Of a stretch of DNA of 64,000 bases, positions 27,537 to 37,124 are shown in pieces (position 1 is the stretch's first letter; each line of letters begins with the position of its first letter). Under the pieces are notes generated by a model. It searched no databases. It worked only from the letters and a program-made list of their open reading frames with translations, and was not told where the DNA came from. This DNA comes from Pseudomonadota bacterium (lineage in GTDB: Bacteria; Pseudomonadota; Alphaproteobacteria; Acetobacterales; Acetobacteraceae): NCBI GenBank assembly GCA_021845595.1, contig JAJZVV010000006.1, positions 20,361-84,360 on the forward strand, written 5' to 3'. The position numbers and the translations under genes are program-made.

Positions 27537-29246
27537 ATGACCATCAGCGGCTGGGCCGAAGTCGCGCTCACGCTTGCCCTCATCCTCCTCGCCGCCTGGC
27601 CGGTCGGGCTCCATATCGCCCGTGCGGTCGAAGGCGAGCGGACCTTTCTTCACCCGATCCTTGCGCCGCTGGAGCGTGTGCTCTATGCCGCCGCCGGCGT
27701 CGATCCAGAGCGCGGCATGGGCTGGCAATCCTATGCCTCCGCTTTGCTGGTCCTGAACGCGCTGCATTTCCTGATGCTCTACGCCATGCTGCGGCTGCAA
27801 TGGGTCCTGCCGCTCAATCCGGACCACCTCGCCGGCATGTCGCCCCGCCTCGCCTTCAACACGGCGATGAGCTTCGTTACCAATACCAACTGGCAGGCCT
27901 ATAGCGGGGAGACCACGCTCTCGCCTGGCAGCCAGATGTGGGGCCTGACCTCGCATATGTTCGTCTCCGCCGGCACGGGCATCGCCGCCGCGGTCGCGCT
28001 CGCGCGCGCGTTCGCGCGTGGCGGGATGGAGACGCTGGGGAATTTCTGGGCCGATCTCACACGCATCGTCCTCTACGTGCTGGTGCCGATCGCCATCGTC
28101 GCCGGTCTCGCGCTGGTCGCGCTCGGCGTGCCGCAGACCCTCGCCACGCACGCCGATGCCACCACGCTCGAGGGCGCGCAGCAGACCATCTCGATGGGCC
28201 CGGTGGCGCTGATGGAAGCGATCAAGGAGCTCGGCACCAACGGCGGCGGCTACTTCAACGCCAACAGCGCGCATCCGTTCGAGAATCCCAACGCCTGGTC
28301 GAGCCTTCTGGAAATGCTGCTGGTGTTCCTGATCCCCATCGGCCTCACCTTCACCTTCGGGCGTATCGTCGGCGATCCGCGCCAGGGCCACGCGCTCCTG
28401 GCGGTCATCGGGATTTTCGTCGTCGCCGCGGTCGCCTGCGCCTACGCGGCCGAAGCGCATGCCAATCCGCTGCTGACGGCGCTCGGCGTCGACCCGCCTC
28501 AAGGCAATCTCGAAGGCAAGGAAATCCGCTTCGGCATCCCCCTCTCGGTGCTGTTCAACGTCATCACCACCGCAACCTCGTGCGGTGCGGTGAACGCGAT
28601 GCTGGACAGCTTCATGCCGCTCGGCGGCATGGTGCCGATGTTCCTGATCCAGCTCGGCGAGATCGTGCCCGGTGGCGTGGGCTCCGGTCTCTATGGCCTG
28701 CTGGTGTTTGCCCTGCTCGCCGTCTTTGTCGCGGGGCTCATGGTCGGGCGTACCCCGGAATATCTCGGCAAGAAGATCCAGGCGAAGGAAGTCAAGCTGG
28801 CCATGCTCGCCGTGCTGATCCTGCCCTTGTCCATTCTGGGCGGCACCGCCTTGTCCCTGGTTCTGCCGCAGGTGGCCGCCTCACTCGGCAATGCCGGCCC
28901 GCATGGCCTCTCGGAAATGCTCTACGCCTTCACCTCCGCCACCGGCAACAACGGCAGCGCCTTCGCCGGACTATCGGCGGACACGCCCTGGCTCGACACC
29001 ACGCTCGGCATCGCCATGCTGCTCGGCCGCTTCGCCTTCCTCGTTCCGGTGCTCGCGCTGGCCGGCTCGCTTGCGGCGAAGGTGAAGGTTCCGGCTTCGA
29101 GCGGCACGTTCCCGACCCATGGCCCCCTCTTCGTCGGGCTTCTCGTCGGTGTGATCGTGATCCTGGGCGGGCTGCAGTTCATGCCGGCCCTCGCGCTCGG
29201 CCCGCTCGCCGAGCATTTCGTCCTGTTCGCCGGCAAGACCTATTAG
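27537..29246 (+). CDS. kdpA: K+-transporting ATPase subunit A
   Basis: 569 aa membrane protein that forms the K+ channel-like pore of KdpFABC. SFVTNTNWQAYSGE, KELGTNGGGYFNANSAHPFENP, TTATSCGAVNAM and TSATGNNGSAF are the four selectivity-filter repeats. ATG 27537 follows GAGGGAGA. The TAG stop (29244-29246) is the first TAG of repeat copy 2, so the repeat sets the C-terminus. Confidence 0.97.
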   Translation: MTISGWAEVALTLALILLAAWPVGLHIARAVEGERTFLHPILAPLERVLYAAAGVDPERGMGWQSYASALLVLNALHFLMLYAMLRLQWVLPLNPDHLAGMSPRLAFNTAMSFVTNTNWQAYSGETTLSPGSQMWGLTSHMFVSAGTGIAAAVALARAFARGGMETLGNFWADLTRIVLYVLVPIAIVAGLALVALGVPQTLATHADATTLEGAQQTISMGPVALMEAIKELGTNGGGYFNANSAHPFENPNAWSSLLEMLLVFLIPIGLTFTFGRIVGDPRQGHALLAVIGIFVVAAVACAYAAEAHANPLLTALGVDPPQGNLEGKEIRFGIPLSVLFNVITTATSCGAVNAMLDSFMPLGGMVPMFLIQLGEIVPGGVGSGLYGLLVFALLAVFVAGLMVGRTPEYLGKKIQAKEVKLAMLAVLILPLSILGGTALSLVLPQVAASLGNAGPHGLSEMLYAFTSATGNNGSAFAGLSADTPWLDTTLGIAMLLGRFAFLVPVLALAGSLAAKVKVPASSGTFPTHGPLFVGLLVGVIVILGGLQFMPALALGPLAEHFVLFAGKTY

Positions 29247-29347
29247 AGCGTGATGACCGAAGGTGGAATCGCCGTAGGTCTGAATCACGCGATCAAACAG
29301 AGAGCTAGAGTGGGATGGCGGAGCGAAGGCGATGTCATCCCACTCTA
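29244..29347. repeat. Dispersed palindromic repeat, copy 2 (inside kdp operon)
   Basis: Inverted copy of the element at 10489-10657, with one A and one B module. Module B is at 29248-29291. Module A is at 29306-29347 and forms a perfect 12-bp stem (TAGAGTGGGATG with CATCCCACTCTA, loop 18 bases). The element lies between kdpA and kdpB; its left TAG is the kdpA stop and its right end touches the kdpB Shine-Dalgarno AGGAGG (29348-29353). Confidence 0.85.
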
Positions 29348-29359
29348 AGGAGGCAAGGG

Positions 29360-31402
29360 ATGGCCACGCACGCGAAGGCCGCCGCGATCGCTTTGTTGGA
29401 CGGCCCGATCCTCACCCGCGCCATGGCCGATGCCGTGCGCAAGCTCGACCCGCGGCAACTGGTCCGCAATCCAGTCATTTTCGTCACCGAAGCGATCTCG
29501 GCCCTGGTCACGGTGCTGGGTCTGCGCACCATCGCCACTGGCGGGTCCGGGGGTTTCGCCCTCGCCATCGCCGCGTTCCTGTGGCTGACGGTGTTGTTCG
29601 CGACCTTCGCCGAGGCCGTGGCGGAAGGCCGTGGCCGGGCGCGGGCGGACAGCCTGCGCCGGGCACGCACCGAAACGCTGGCGAAACGCCTGCTGAATCC
29701 CGCCGATCGCGCGCTCTTCGAGCCGACGCGGGCGAACGATCTAGCCGTGGGCGATCACGTCCTGGTCGAGGCCGGAGACCTGATCCCGTCCGACGGCGAG
29801 GTCGCCGAAGGCATGGCGAGCGTGAACGAAAGCGCCATCACCGGCGAATCCGCGCCCGTGATCCGCGAAGCCGGCGGCGATCGCAGCGCGGTGACCGGCG
29901 GCACGCAGGTCGTCTCCGACTGGCTGGTGGTGCGCATCACTGCAGCACCCGGCGCGACTTTCCTCGACCGCATGATCCGGCTGGTCGAAGGCGCGGAGCG
30001 ACGCAAGACACCGAACGAGATCGCGCTGGACATCCTGCTCGCCGGCCTGACCATCATTTTTCTGATCGCCGTGGTGACGCTGGTCGGGCTCGCGCACTAT
30101 TCGGGAACGGCCCTGGGCGTGCCGGTGCTCGCCGCCCTCCTCGTCTGTCTGATCCCGACGACCATCGGCGGGCTGCTCTCGGCGATCGGCATCGCCGGGA
30201 TGGACCGGCTAGTCCGTTTCAACGTCATGGCGACCTCCGGGCGCGCGGTCGAGGCCGCCGGCGACGTCGACACGCTGCTCCTCGACAAGACCGGCACCAT
30301 CACTCTCGGCAACCGCATGGCCGCCGCCTTCATTCCAGCGCCGGGAGTGAGCGAGCGCGACCTGGCCGAAGCGGTGGTGCTCGCCAGTCTCGGCGACGAA
30401 ACGCCGGAGGGCCGCTCGATCCTCGCCTTCGCGCGCGACCGCTATGCCATCGCGCCCACGCGCCCCGAGACCGCCACGATCGTGCCCTTCACCGCGCAGA
30501 CGCGCCTGTCGGGGCTCGACCACGACGGCCATTCCTGGCGCAAGGGCGCCGTCGATTCGGTTCGCCAATGGCTGGGCGGGGCAGAGGCGCCGGCCGGGTT
30601 CACCGCCGCCGCCGAACGCATCGCCCGCGCCGGCGGCACGCCACTCGCGGTCGCCCGCGACAGGCAGTTGCTCGGCGCGATCGAACTCAAGGACATCGTC
30701 AAGTCCGGCATCCGCGAACGGTTCGCCGAGCTGCGGCGGATGGGGATCCGCACCGTGATGGTCACCGGCGACAACCGCCTCACCGCCGCCGCCATCGCCA
30801 GCGAGGCGGGAGTCGACGACTTCATCGCCGAGGCCACACCGCAGGACAAGCTCACCTATATCCGCCGGGTCCAAGGGGAAGGGCGCCTCGTGGCCATGGC
30901 CGGCGACGGCACCAACGACGCGCCGGCGCTGGCCCAGGCCGATGTCGGGATGGCGATGCAGACCGGCACGCAGGCGGCGCGCGAAGCCGGCAACATGGTC
31001 GATCTCGACAGCGATCCCACCAAGCTGATCGAGGTGGTGGAAATCGGCAAGCAGCTCCTCATCACCCGCGGCGCGCTGACCACGTTCTCGATCGCCAACG
31101 ACATCTCCAAATATTTCGCCATCCTGCCAGCCATCTTCGTCGCCGCCTACCCGGAACTCGGGGCCCTCAACGTGATGCACCTGGCCTCCCCGCAATCGGC
31201 GATCCTCGCCGCGGTGATCTTCAACGCGCTGATCATCGTCGCCCTCGTGCCGCTGGCGCTGCGCGGCGTGCGCTTCCGCCCGATCGGCGCCTCGGCGCTG
31301 CTGCGGCGCAATCTGCTGGTCTACGGCCTCGGCGGCATCGTCGCGCCGTTCGCCGGCATCAAGCTCATCGACACGCTGCTCGCCCTCACCGGGCTGGCCT
31401 GA
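29360..31402 (+). CDS. kdpB: K+-transporting ATPase subunit B
   Basis: 680 aa P-type ATPase. [12 protein letters not shown] carries the phosphorylated Asp309; [23 protein letters not shown] is the actuator loop and [18 protein letters not shown] the hinge motif. It energises K+ uptake at low K+. ATG 29360 follows AGGAGG and gives the usual length; the frame open upstream into the repeat is not needed. Gap to kdpA is 113 bases, unusually long for this operon, because of the repeat. Confidence 0.97.
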   Translation: MATHAKAAAIALLDGPILTRAMADAVRKLDPRQLVRNPVIFVTEAISALVTVLGLRTIATGGSGGFALAIAAFLWLTVLFATFAEAVAEGRGRARADSLRRARTETLAKRLLNPADRALFEPTRANDLAVGDHVLVEAGDLIPSDGEVAEGMASVNESAITGESAPVIREAGGDRSAVTGGTQVVSDWLVVRITAAPGATFLDRMIRLVEGAERRKTPNEIALDILLAGLTIIFLIAVVTLVGLAHYSGTALGVPVLAALLVCLIPTTIGGLLSAIGIAGMDRLVRFNVMATSGRAVEAAGDVDTLLLDKTGTITLGNRMAAAFIPAPGVSERDLAEAVVLASLGDETPEGRSILAFARDRYAIAPTRPETATIVPFTAQTRLSGLDHDGHSWRKGAVDSVRQWLGGAEAPAGFTAAAERIARAGGTPLAVARDRQLLGAIELKDIVKSGIRERFAELRRMGIRTVMVTGDNRLTAAAIASEAGVDDFIAEATPQDKLTYIRRVQGEGRLVAMAGDGTNDAPALAQADVGMAMQTGTQAAREAGNMVDLDSDPTKLIEVVEIGKQLLITRGALTTFSIANDISKYFAILPAIFVAAYPELGALNVMHLASPQSAILAAVIFNALIIVALVPLALRGVRFRPIGASALLRRNLLVYGLGGIVAPFAGIKLIDTLLALTGLA

Positions 31403-31414
31403 AGGAAGCAAGCG

Positions 31415-32008
31415 ATGCTCCGTGACCTCCGCCCCGCGGCGATTCTCGTCGTGCTGCTCACCCTGCTCACCGGGGTGGTGCTGCCGTTGGCGACCACCGG
31501 GCTCGCCACCGCGGCCTTTCCCTTCCAGGCCCGCGGCAGCCTGGTCGCACGGGATGGGAAAATCATCGGCTCGGCACTGATCGGGCAGAACTTCACCGCG
31601 GCACGCTATTTCCATCCCCGCCCGTCGGCGACGACCGAGCCGGATCCCAAGGATTCTTCCAAGACCGTGCCGGTCCCGTACGCGGCCGACAATTCCGCTG
31701 GCTCCAATCTCGCGCCGACGGCCAAGGCGCTGATCGATCGGGTCAAAGCCGATCTCGCAGCGGCCGGCGCGGCACCGGTACCGGCGGATGCCGTCACCAC
31801 CTCCGCCTCCGGCCTCGATCCGGAGATCTCCCCGGAAAATGCCACCCGCCAGGTCGCCCGCGTCGCCGCCGCGCGGCATTGGCCCGAGGCAACGGTGCGC
31901 GCCGTGCTCGCCGCGCATACGAGGCTGCCCGTCCTCGGCTTCATCGGCGAGAGGCGGGTGAACGTGCTGGAACTGAACCGCGCGCTGGACGAGGTGCGCG
32001 CGCCGTAG
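31415..32008 (+). CDS. kdpC: K+-transporting ATPase subunit C
   Basis: 197 aa. One N-terminal membrane helix (about residues 8-32, ending LATTGLATAAFPFQA) and a periplasmic domain with IGSALIGQNF, YFHPRPSAT and LDPEISPENATRQVARVAAAR, all KdpC hallmarks. It stabilises nucleotide binding by KdpB. Starts 12 bases after kdpB. Confidence 0.96.
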   Translation: MLRDLRPAAILVVLLTLLTGVVLPLATTGLATAAFPFQARGSLVARDGKIIGSALIGQNFTAARYFHPRPSATTEPDPKDSSKTVPVPYAADNSAGSNLAPTAKALIDRVKADLAAAGAAPVPADAVTTSASGLDPEISPENATRQVARVAAARHWPEATVRAVLAAHTRLPVLGFIGERRVNVLELNRALDEVRAP

Positions 32009-32027
32009 CCCGACGCTACAAAGGCGC

Positions 32028-34691
32028 ATGACGCGCGAGGATGATGATCGCCGCCCGGACCCCGATGCGCTGATCTTCGCCGCGTCGCGCGAGGGCAAGG
32101 GGCGGCTGAAGATCTTTCTCGGCATGGCCCCCGGCGTCGGCAAGACCTGGGAAATGCTGGCGGCCGGCCGGCGCAAGCGCGACGAAGGGGCGGACGTCGT
32201 GGTCGGCCTCGTCGAGACGCACGGCCGGCGCGAGACCGAGGCGCAGATCGGCGAATTGCCGGTCCTGCCCCGCCGGCGTCTGGCCTATCGCGGCCGCGAG
32301 ATCGAGGAATTCGATCTCGATGGCGCGCTTGCCCGCCATCCGGCGCTGCTCCTGCTCGACGAGCTGGCGCACACCAATGTTCCGGGCAGCCGCCACGCCA
32401 AGCGATGGGAGGACGCCGCCGAGCTGCTGGAGGCCGGCATCGATGTCTGGTCGACGCTCAACATCCAGCACCTGGAGAGCCTGAACGACGCGATCGCGCG
32501 CATCACCGGCGTGCGCGTGGCCGAGACCATTCCTGACCGCGTGCTGGCCCTCGCCACCGACATCGAGGTGATCGACCTGCCCCCGGCGGAGCTGCGCGCC
32601 CGTCTCGCCGAGGGGCGGGTCTATCCGCCGGAGACGGCGCGCCGCGCGCTCGGCGGCTTCTTCCGCGAGGGCAACCTCGCCGCCCTGCGCGAAATGGCGC
32701 TGCGCCGCGCGGCGCAGCACGTGGATGCCGACATCGTCAGCTACATGCGCGCCAAAGCGATCGCCGGCCCGTGGCCGGTCGGCGAACGCGTGCTGGCGCT
32801 GATCGGATCCGACGCGAACACCGGCGGCGGCGATGCCGAGGCCGTGATCCGCCACGCGGCGCGGCTGGCGGAGGCGCTGCGCGCGCCGTGGCTCGTGTTG
32901 CACATCGAGCGGCCGGGCGGGCTTGCGGACATGCGCACCGTGCTCTCGCTCGCCGAGCAGCTCGGCGCGGACATCGAGACCATCACCGGCACCGACACCA
33001 TCGCGCTGGCGCTCGCAGCGGCGCAGCGGCACAACGTGACGCAGATCGTCATCGGCCGCGACTGGCCATCGCCGTGGCGATGGCTGACGGGGCGCGGCCT
33101 GTCGCAACGCCTGGTCCGCCGCGCCGAGGCCTTCGCCGTGCACGTCATCGCCCGCCCGGTGAGCCCGGCACGGCCGAAGACGCCCCGTCCGGACCTGCCG
33201 GCCGGGGTCTGGCCGTGGCTCGCCAGCGCGCTGCTGGTCGCCGCCGTGATCGGCATCGGCGAACTGGTGGCGGCGATCCCGCAGGAGGCGATGGGCATGC
33301 TGTTCCTCGCCGCCGTGGTGGTGGCGGCGAGCCTGCATGGACTGCGCGTCGCCCTGTTCGCCGCCGTGCTCGGGTTCTTCAGCTGGAATTTCTTCTTCAT
33401 CCCGCCGCTCTACGTGCTGACCATCAGCGATGCCAAAGACGTCATCGGCGTGTTCGTGTTTCTCATCGTGGCCGCGGTCACCGGCGCGATGGCGGGCCGC
33501 GTGCGTGCGGAGGCGCAGGCGGCGCAGAGCCGGATCGAGAGTCTGCGCCGCATCGGCGGGTTCAGCCGGGCCCTCGGGGCGGCGCGAACCGAGGCCGAAC
33601 TGCTCGCCGAGCTGGCGCGCCAGGGCGCCGGGCTGGCGGGCCAGGCGCTGGTGCTGATGGCCGGCGAGAGCGGCGATCTGGCGTTGCGGGCGGCGGTGCC
33701 CGCCGGCGCCACGCTCGATGCGGCAGCCGAGGCGGCGGCGCGCTGGGCGCTGACGCGCGGCGAACCGGCCGGCGCCGGCTCCGCGACCTTGCCCGCGGCG
33801 GCCTGGCGGTTCCAGCCGCTGACCACGGCACGGGGCACGCTCGGGGTGATCGGCGTCGCCGGCGAGGCCCGGCTCGCCGCACCGGCACTGCAGGCGATCG
33901 CCGCGCTCGCCGATCTCGGCGCGGTCGCCCTCGAGCGGCTGCGCCTGGCCAGCGATGCCGCGCGCAGTGCCGCCCAGTCGGAAACGCAGCGGCTGCGAAC
34001 GGCGCTGCTCTCCTCGCTGTCGCACGACCTGCGCACGCCGCTGACCGCGATCCGCGGCGCCGCCGAGACGCTGCGCACCGCCTGGGATCACCTGGAGCCC
34101 GCCACCCGCGCCGACCTGCTCGGAAGCATCGAGCAGGACACCACGCGCATGCATCGCTTCCTCACCAATATCACCGACATGACCCGGCTGGAGAGCGGCG
34201 AGATCGTGCCCCGGCTGGTGGCCACCGACCTCACGGAGGTGGTGGAGGCGGCGATCGCGCGGCTCGATGACGGGCTGCTGATTTCGGTCAACATCCCGCC
34301 CGCGGTGCCGCCGGTGCTGGCCGATCCGGTCCTGCTCGAGCAGGTGCTGGCGAACATCCTCGACAACGCCCTGAAATACGCGCCGGCCAACAGTTTCGTC
34401 TCGGTGGTGGCGCGGCGCGAGGGCGACGACGTCGCCGTGCGCATCACCGATGAGGGAGTTGGCATCGCCGCGGAGGATCTGCCGCACGTCTTCGACAGTT
34501 TCTACCGCGCGCGGCGCGGCGATCGGGTCGCGCCGGGCACCGGCCTGGGTCTTGCGATCGCGCGCGGCTTCATCGAGGCGATGGGCGGGCATATCGCGGC
34601 TGCGAGCCCGCGGCCAGACGCGCCGCCGGACGGGTTTCCCGGCACCGTCATCACGCTCCGCCTGCCCGCGGCAGCGCGGGAGGAGCCATGA
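32028..34691 (+). CDS. kdpD: K+-sensing histidine kinase KdpD
   Basis: 887 aa. The KdpD N-terminal domain has a Walker-like GMAPGVGKTWEML and LLDELAHTN; a USP-like domain follows (about 250-375). Four membrane helices (about 395-490) lead to a GAF-like region, then HisKA with SHDLRTPLTAI (phosphorylated His666) and a HATPase with NILDNALKYAP and GTGLGLAIARG. Controls kdp transcription with KdpE. Overlaps kdpE by four bases. Confidence 0.96.
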   Translation: MTREDDDRRPDPDALIFAASREGKGRLKIFLGMAPGVGKTWEMLAAGRRKRDEGADVVVGLVETHGRRETEAQIGELPVLPRRRLAYRGREIEEFDLDGALARHPALLLLDELAHTNVPGSRHAKRWEDAAELLEAGIDVWSTLNIQHLESLNDAIARITGVRVAETIPDRVLALATDIEVIDLPPAELRARLAEGRVYPPETARRALGGFFREGNLAALREMALRRAAQHVDADIVSYMRAKAIAGPWPVGERVLALIGSDANTGGGDAEAVIRHAARLAEALRAPWLVLHIERPGGLADMRTVLSLAEQLGADIETITGTDTIALALAAAQRHNVTQIVIGRDWPSPWRWLTGRGLSQRLVRRAEAFAVHVIARPVSPARPKTPRPDLPAGVWPWLASALLVAAVIGIGELVAAIPQEAMGMLFLAAVVVAASLHGLRVALFAAVLGFFSWNFFFIPPLYVLTISDAKDVIGVFVFLIVAAVTGAMAGRVRAEAQAAQSRIESLRRIGGFSRALGAARTEAELLAELARQGAGLAGQALVLMAGESGDLALRAAVPAGATLDAAAEAAARWALTRGEPAGAGSATLPAAAWRFQPLTTARGTLGVIGVAGEARLAAPALQAIAALADLGAVALERLRLASDAARSAAQSETQRLRTALLSSLSHDLRTPLTAIRGAAETLRTAWDHLEPATRADLLGSIEQDTTRMHRFLTNITDMTRLESGEIVPRLVATDLTEVVEAAIARLDDGLLISVNIPPAVPPVLADPVLLEQVLANILDNALKYAPANSFVSVVARREGDDVAVRITDEGVGIAAEDLPHVFDSFYRARRGDRVAPGTGLGLAIARGFIEAMGGHIAAASPRPDAPPDGFPGTVITLRLPAAAREEP

Positions 34692-35371
34692 GTACGGCGG
34701 CGCGCATCCTGGTGATCGACGACGAGAAGCAGATCCACCGCTTCCTCGGCCCGGCGCTGGCGGCAGCGGGCTATGAGGTGGCGCGTGCGGAGAGCGGCAC
34801 CGAGGGCCTGCGTCTCGCCGCCAATGGCGCACCGGATCTCGTGCTGCTCGATCTCGGCCTGCCCGACCTCGATGGGCAGGAGGTGCTGCGGCGGCTGCGT
34901 GACTTCAGCGCGGTCCCGGTCATCGTGCTCTCGGCACGCGAACGCGAGGCCGAGAAGATCGCGGCCCTCGACAGCGGCGCCGACGATTACGTGGAGAAGC
35001 CGTTCGCCCTCGGCGAACTGCTCGCCCGCCTGCGCGCCGCGCTCCGGCGCCGGGCGGCAGCGGCCGACGAGCCGGAAACGATCCATGTCGGCGAGATCGA
35101 GATCGACCTTGCCCGCCACGAGGTTCGGCGCGACGGGGCGGAGGTGCCGCTCACCCGGCGCGAATTCGCGCTGCTCGCGCTGCTCGCGCGCCATGACGGG
35201 CGGGTGCTGACGCACCGGCAATTGCTCGTTGCCCTGTGGGGCCCGGCCCATGCGGAGGACATCAACTACCTGCGCGTCTCGATCTGGCAGCTTCGCCGCA
35301 AACTCGGTCCCGGCAACGTGATCGTCAATGAACCCGGCGTCGGCTATCGGCTGAAACCGGCGCGCGGCTGA
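34688..35371 (+). CDS. kdpE: Response regulator KdpE
   Basis: 227 aa. Receiver domain with LVIDDEKQI, phosphorylated Asp55 in LVLLDLGLPDLDG, and Lys in VEKPF. The OmpR/PhoB winged helix fills the C-terminus (LTRREFALLALLARH, YLRVSIWQLRRKL). Activates kdp. Start overlaps the kdpD stop (ATGA). Convergent with the PRPP synthetase gene. Confidence 0.96.
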   Translation: MSTAARILVIDDEKQIHRFLGPALAAAGYEVARAESGTEGLRLAANGAPDLVLLDLGLPDLDGQEVLRRLRDFSAVPVIVLSAREREAEKIAALDSGADDYVEKPFALGELLARLRAALRRRAAAADEPETIHVGEIEIDLARHEVRRDGAEVPLTRREFALLALLARHDGRVLTHRQLLVALWGPAHAEDINYLRVSIWQLRRKLGPGNVIVNEPGVGYRLKPARG

Positions 35372-35392
35372 CGACCGGCGCCGCGGCGCGCG

Positions 35393-36355
35393 TCACGATG
35401 CGAGATGACACTCGGCGATCATCCGCGCGATCGGCGCGGCGGAGCGCAGCACCGTAAGCCGGCGGTCCACCTGCTCGCTGCCGAGCCGGAATGGCGGCAC
35501 GGTGTCGAGGGTGACGATGCGCTCCAGCTCCGGCAGGTCCAGCAACTCGGCCGCACCGCCGACGAACAGCCCATGCGCCGCGGCGGCGAAAACGCGGCCG
35601 GCGCCGGCGGCGCGGCAGGCGCGCGCGGCGCGCACCAGCGTGGTCCCGGTGCTGATCAGGTCATCCACGATCACCGCCGTCCGGCCGCGCACCTCACCCA
35701 CCAGCCGCCCGCCGCTGACCACGCCGGCACTGCGGAACTTCTCCATGTAAGCGCTGTCCACCGCGCGTCCGGTCCGTTCTTCCAGGGCAGTGCGGAATTG
35801 CTCCGCCCGCTTCGCGCCGCCGGCGTCCGGCGAGACGGCCACGACGTCCGCATCGCCGAGCAGCGCGGCGAAATGCGCCGCGAACAGCACCGCGCTTTCG
35901 AGATGCCAGGTCGGCACACGGAACGCGTTTTCGAACGCCGCCACGTTGTGCACCTCGACCGCGATCACCCGGTCGATGCCCACCGCTTCGAACAGCGCGG
36001 CGACGTAGCGCGTCGTGACCGGATCGTTCGGCTTCGTGCGGCGGTCCTTGCGGGCATAGCAAAGATACGGGGTCACCGCCGTCACGCGCTCGGCCCCGGC
36101 ATCCTTGAGCGCACCACAGAAGAACAGCAGCCGGCACAGTTTTTCGGCGGCGGTCTGTTCGGCATCGCCATGCAGGGCATGGATCACGAACGCATCGTGG
36201 CCGCGCACGTCCTGCAGCGGGCGGGACTTGTGTTCGCCGTCCTCGAAGCCGCGCTCCTCATGGCGCGCGAGCGGAATTTCGAGCGCAGCGGCCACCATTT
36301 CCGCGTAGGCGCGGCTCGCCTGCATGCCGAACAGCGCGAGCGGACGGCCGCTCAC
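35393..36355 (-). CDS. Divergent ribose-phosphate pyrophosphokinase
   Basis: 320 aa. Makes PRPP from ribose-5-P and ATP. AVIVDDLISTGTTLVRAA is the PRPP-binding loop, PYLCYARKDRRTKPNDP the catalytic flexible loop, and FEDGEHKSRP replaces the usual F-x-D-G-E. The metal-binding DLHADQ region of housekeeping Prs reads EVHNVAAFENAF here, so this is a specialised paralogue. ATGA overlap with the phosphoribosyltransferase gene upstream. PRPP would feed the nicotinate phosphoribosyltransferase in the same group. Confidence 0.88.
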   Translation of the reverse strand: MSGRPLALFGMQASRAYAEMVAAALEIPLARHEERGFEDGEHKSRPLQDVRGHDAFVIHALHGDAEQTAAEKLCRLLFFCGALKDAGAERVTAVTPYLCYARKDRRTKPNDPVTTRYVAALFEAVGIDRVIAVEVHNVAAFENAFRVPTWHLESAVLFAAHFAALLGDADVVAVSPDAGGAKRAEQFRTALEERTGRAVDSAYMEKFRSAGVVSGGRLVGEVRGRTAVIVDDLISTGTTLVRAARACRAAGAGRVFAAAAHGLFVGGAAELLDLPELERIVTLDTVPPFRLGSEQVDRRLTVLRSAAPIARMIAECHLAS

Positions 36356-37026
36356 GGCGCATCCTCCGCCACGGCCCCGCCGCCAAAGCCGGCCGCCCGA
36401 TCCAGCAGATCCGTCACCTCAGGATCGGACATCTGCGGAAACGCACGATAGAATTGTCCCACGGCTTCGAACTCCACCGGTGTCTCGAGACAGACCACTT
36501 CGTCGACTTCGCCGCCCAGACGCTGCAGGCTCTCCGGCGCCGCCACGGGCACCGCCAGCACGAGGCGTTGTGGCGCCTGCCGGCGGACCGCGCGCACCGC
36601 GGCGAGCATGGTGGCCCCGGTGGCGATGCCGTCATCGACGACGATCGCCACCCGCCCCGGCAGCGGCGCGCGCGCGCGGCCGCGCAGATACACCGCACGG
36701 CGGCGACGGATTTCGTCCAACGCCCGGCGCTGCGCGGCTTCGAGATACTTGGACGGCACGGCGAGAGCGGCAATGAGCCGCGCCTCGGCCACCATTTCCG
36801 GCGGATCGCCCTCCGCCACCGCGCCGATTGCCAGTTCCGCCTGGCCCGGTGCGCCGATCTTGCGCACCAGGACGAGGTCGAGCGGCGCGTCCAGCGCGCG
36901 CGCAATCTCGTAGCCGACCGGCACCCCGCCGCGCGGCAGTGCCAGCACCACCGCCGGCCGCCCGCGCAGATGCGCCAGCCTGGCAGCCAGCCGCCGGCCG
37001 GCCTCGAACCGGTCGATGAACAGCAT
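36352..37026 (-). CDS. Phosphoribosyltransferase-domain protein
   Basis: 224 aa. VAIVVDDGIATGATMLAAVRA is a PRPP-binding loop; LALPRGGVPVGYEIARALDAPLD precedes it, as in the stand-alone 'predicted phosphoribosyltransferase' family (COG1926). Acceptor base unknown. ATG 37026 is chosen because it gives the standard FIDRFEAGRRLAARL start. An FNR/CRP-type box lies 51 bases upstream. Translationally coupled to the PRPP synthetase. Confidence 0.85.
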   Translation of the reverse strand: MLFIDRFEAGRRLAARLAHLRGRPAVVLALPRGGVPVGYEIARALDAPLDLVLVRKIGAPGQAELAIGAVAEGDPPEMVAEARLIAALAVPSKYLEAAQRRALDEIRRRRAVYLRGRARAPLPGRVAIVVDDGIATGATMLAAVRAVRRQAPQRLVLAVPVAAPESLQRLGGEVDEVVCLETPVEFEAVGQFYRAFPQMSDPEVTDLLDRAAGFGGGAVAEDAP

Positions 37027-37076
37027 GGTGAGCCTTCCGTGCCTGTTCCCGTCTACCACGATAGCGGCGCGCGGCG

Positions 37077-37090
37077 TTGACATGGGTCAA
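37077..37090. promoter_or_regulatory. FNR/CRP-family box upstream of phosphoribosyltransferase
   Basis: TTGA-CATGGG-TCAA, a perfect TTGA-N6-TCAA dyad. Its centre is 57 bases from the start codon. A weak -10 (TAGACG, 37055-37050) would place it near -41.5, the class II activator position. Suggests FnrL/FixK control. Confidence 0.6.
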
Positions 37091-37124
37091 AGCGCGCGCG
37101 CCAGCGCCCAAGACGCGCGCGACC

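Noticed and set aside
29248..29347. Small RNA gene between kdpA and kdpB
   Set aside because: The same sequence recurs at 10489-10657 as a repeat, so a mobile or REP-like origin explains it better.
32016..34832. Very long open frame (over 900 codons) on the minus strand
   Set aside because: It is antisense to the clear kdpD gene, rich in His/Arg/Gln/Gly, and lacks motifs. Such frames arise from high GC at third positions.
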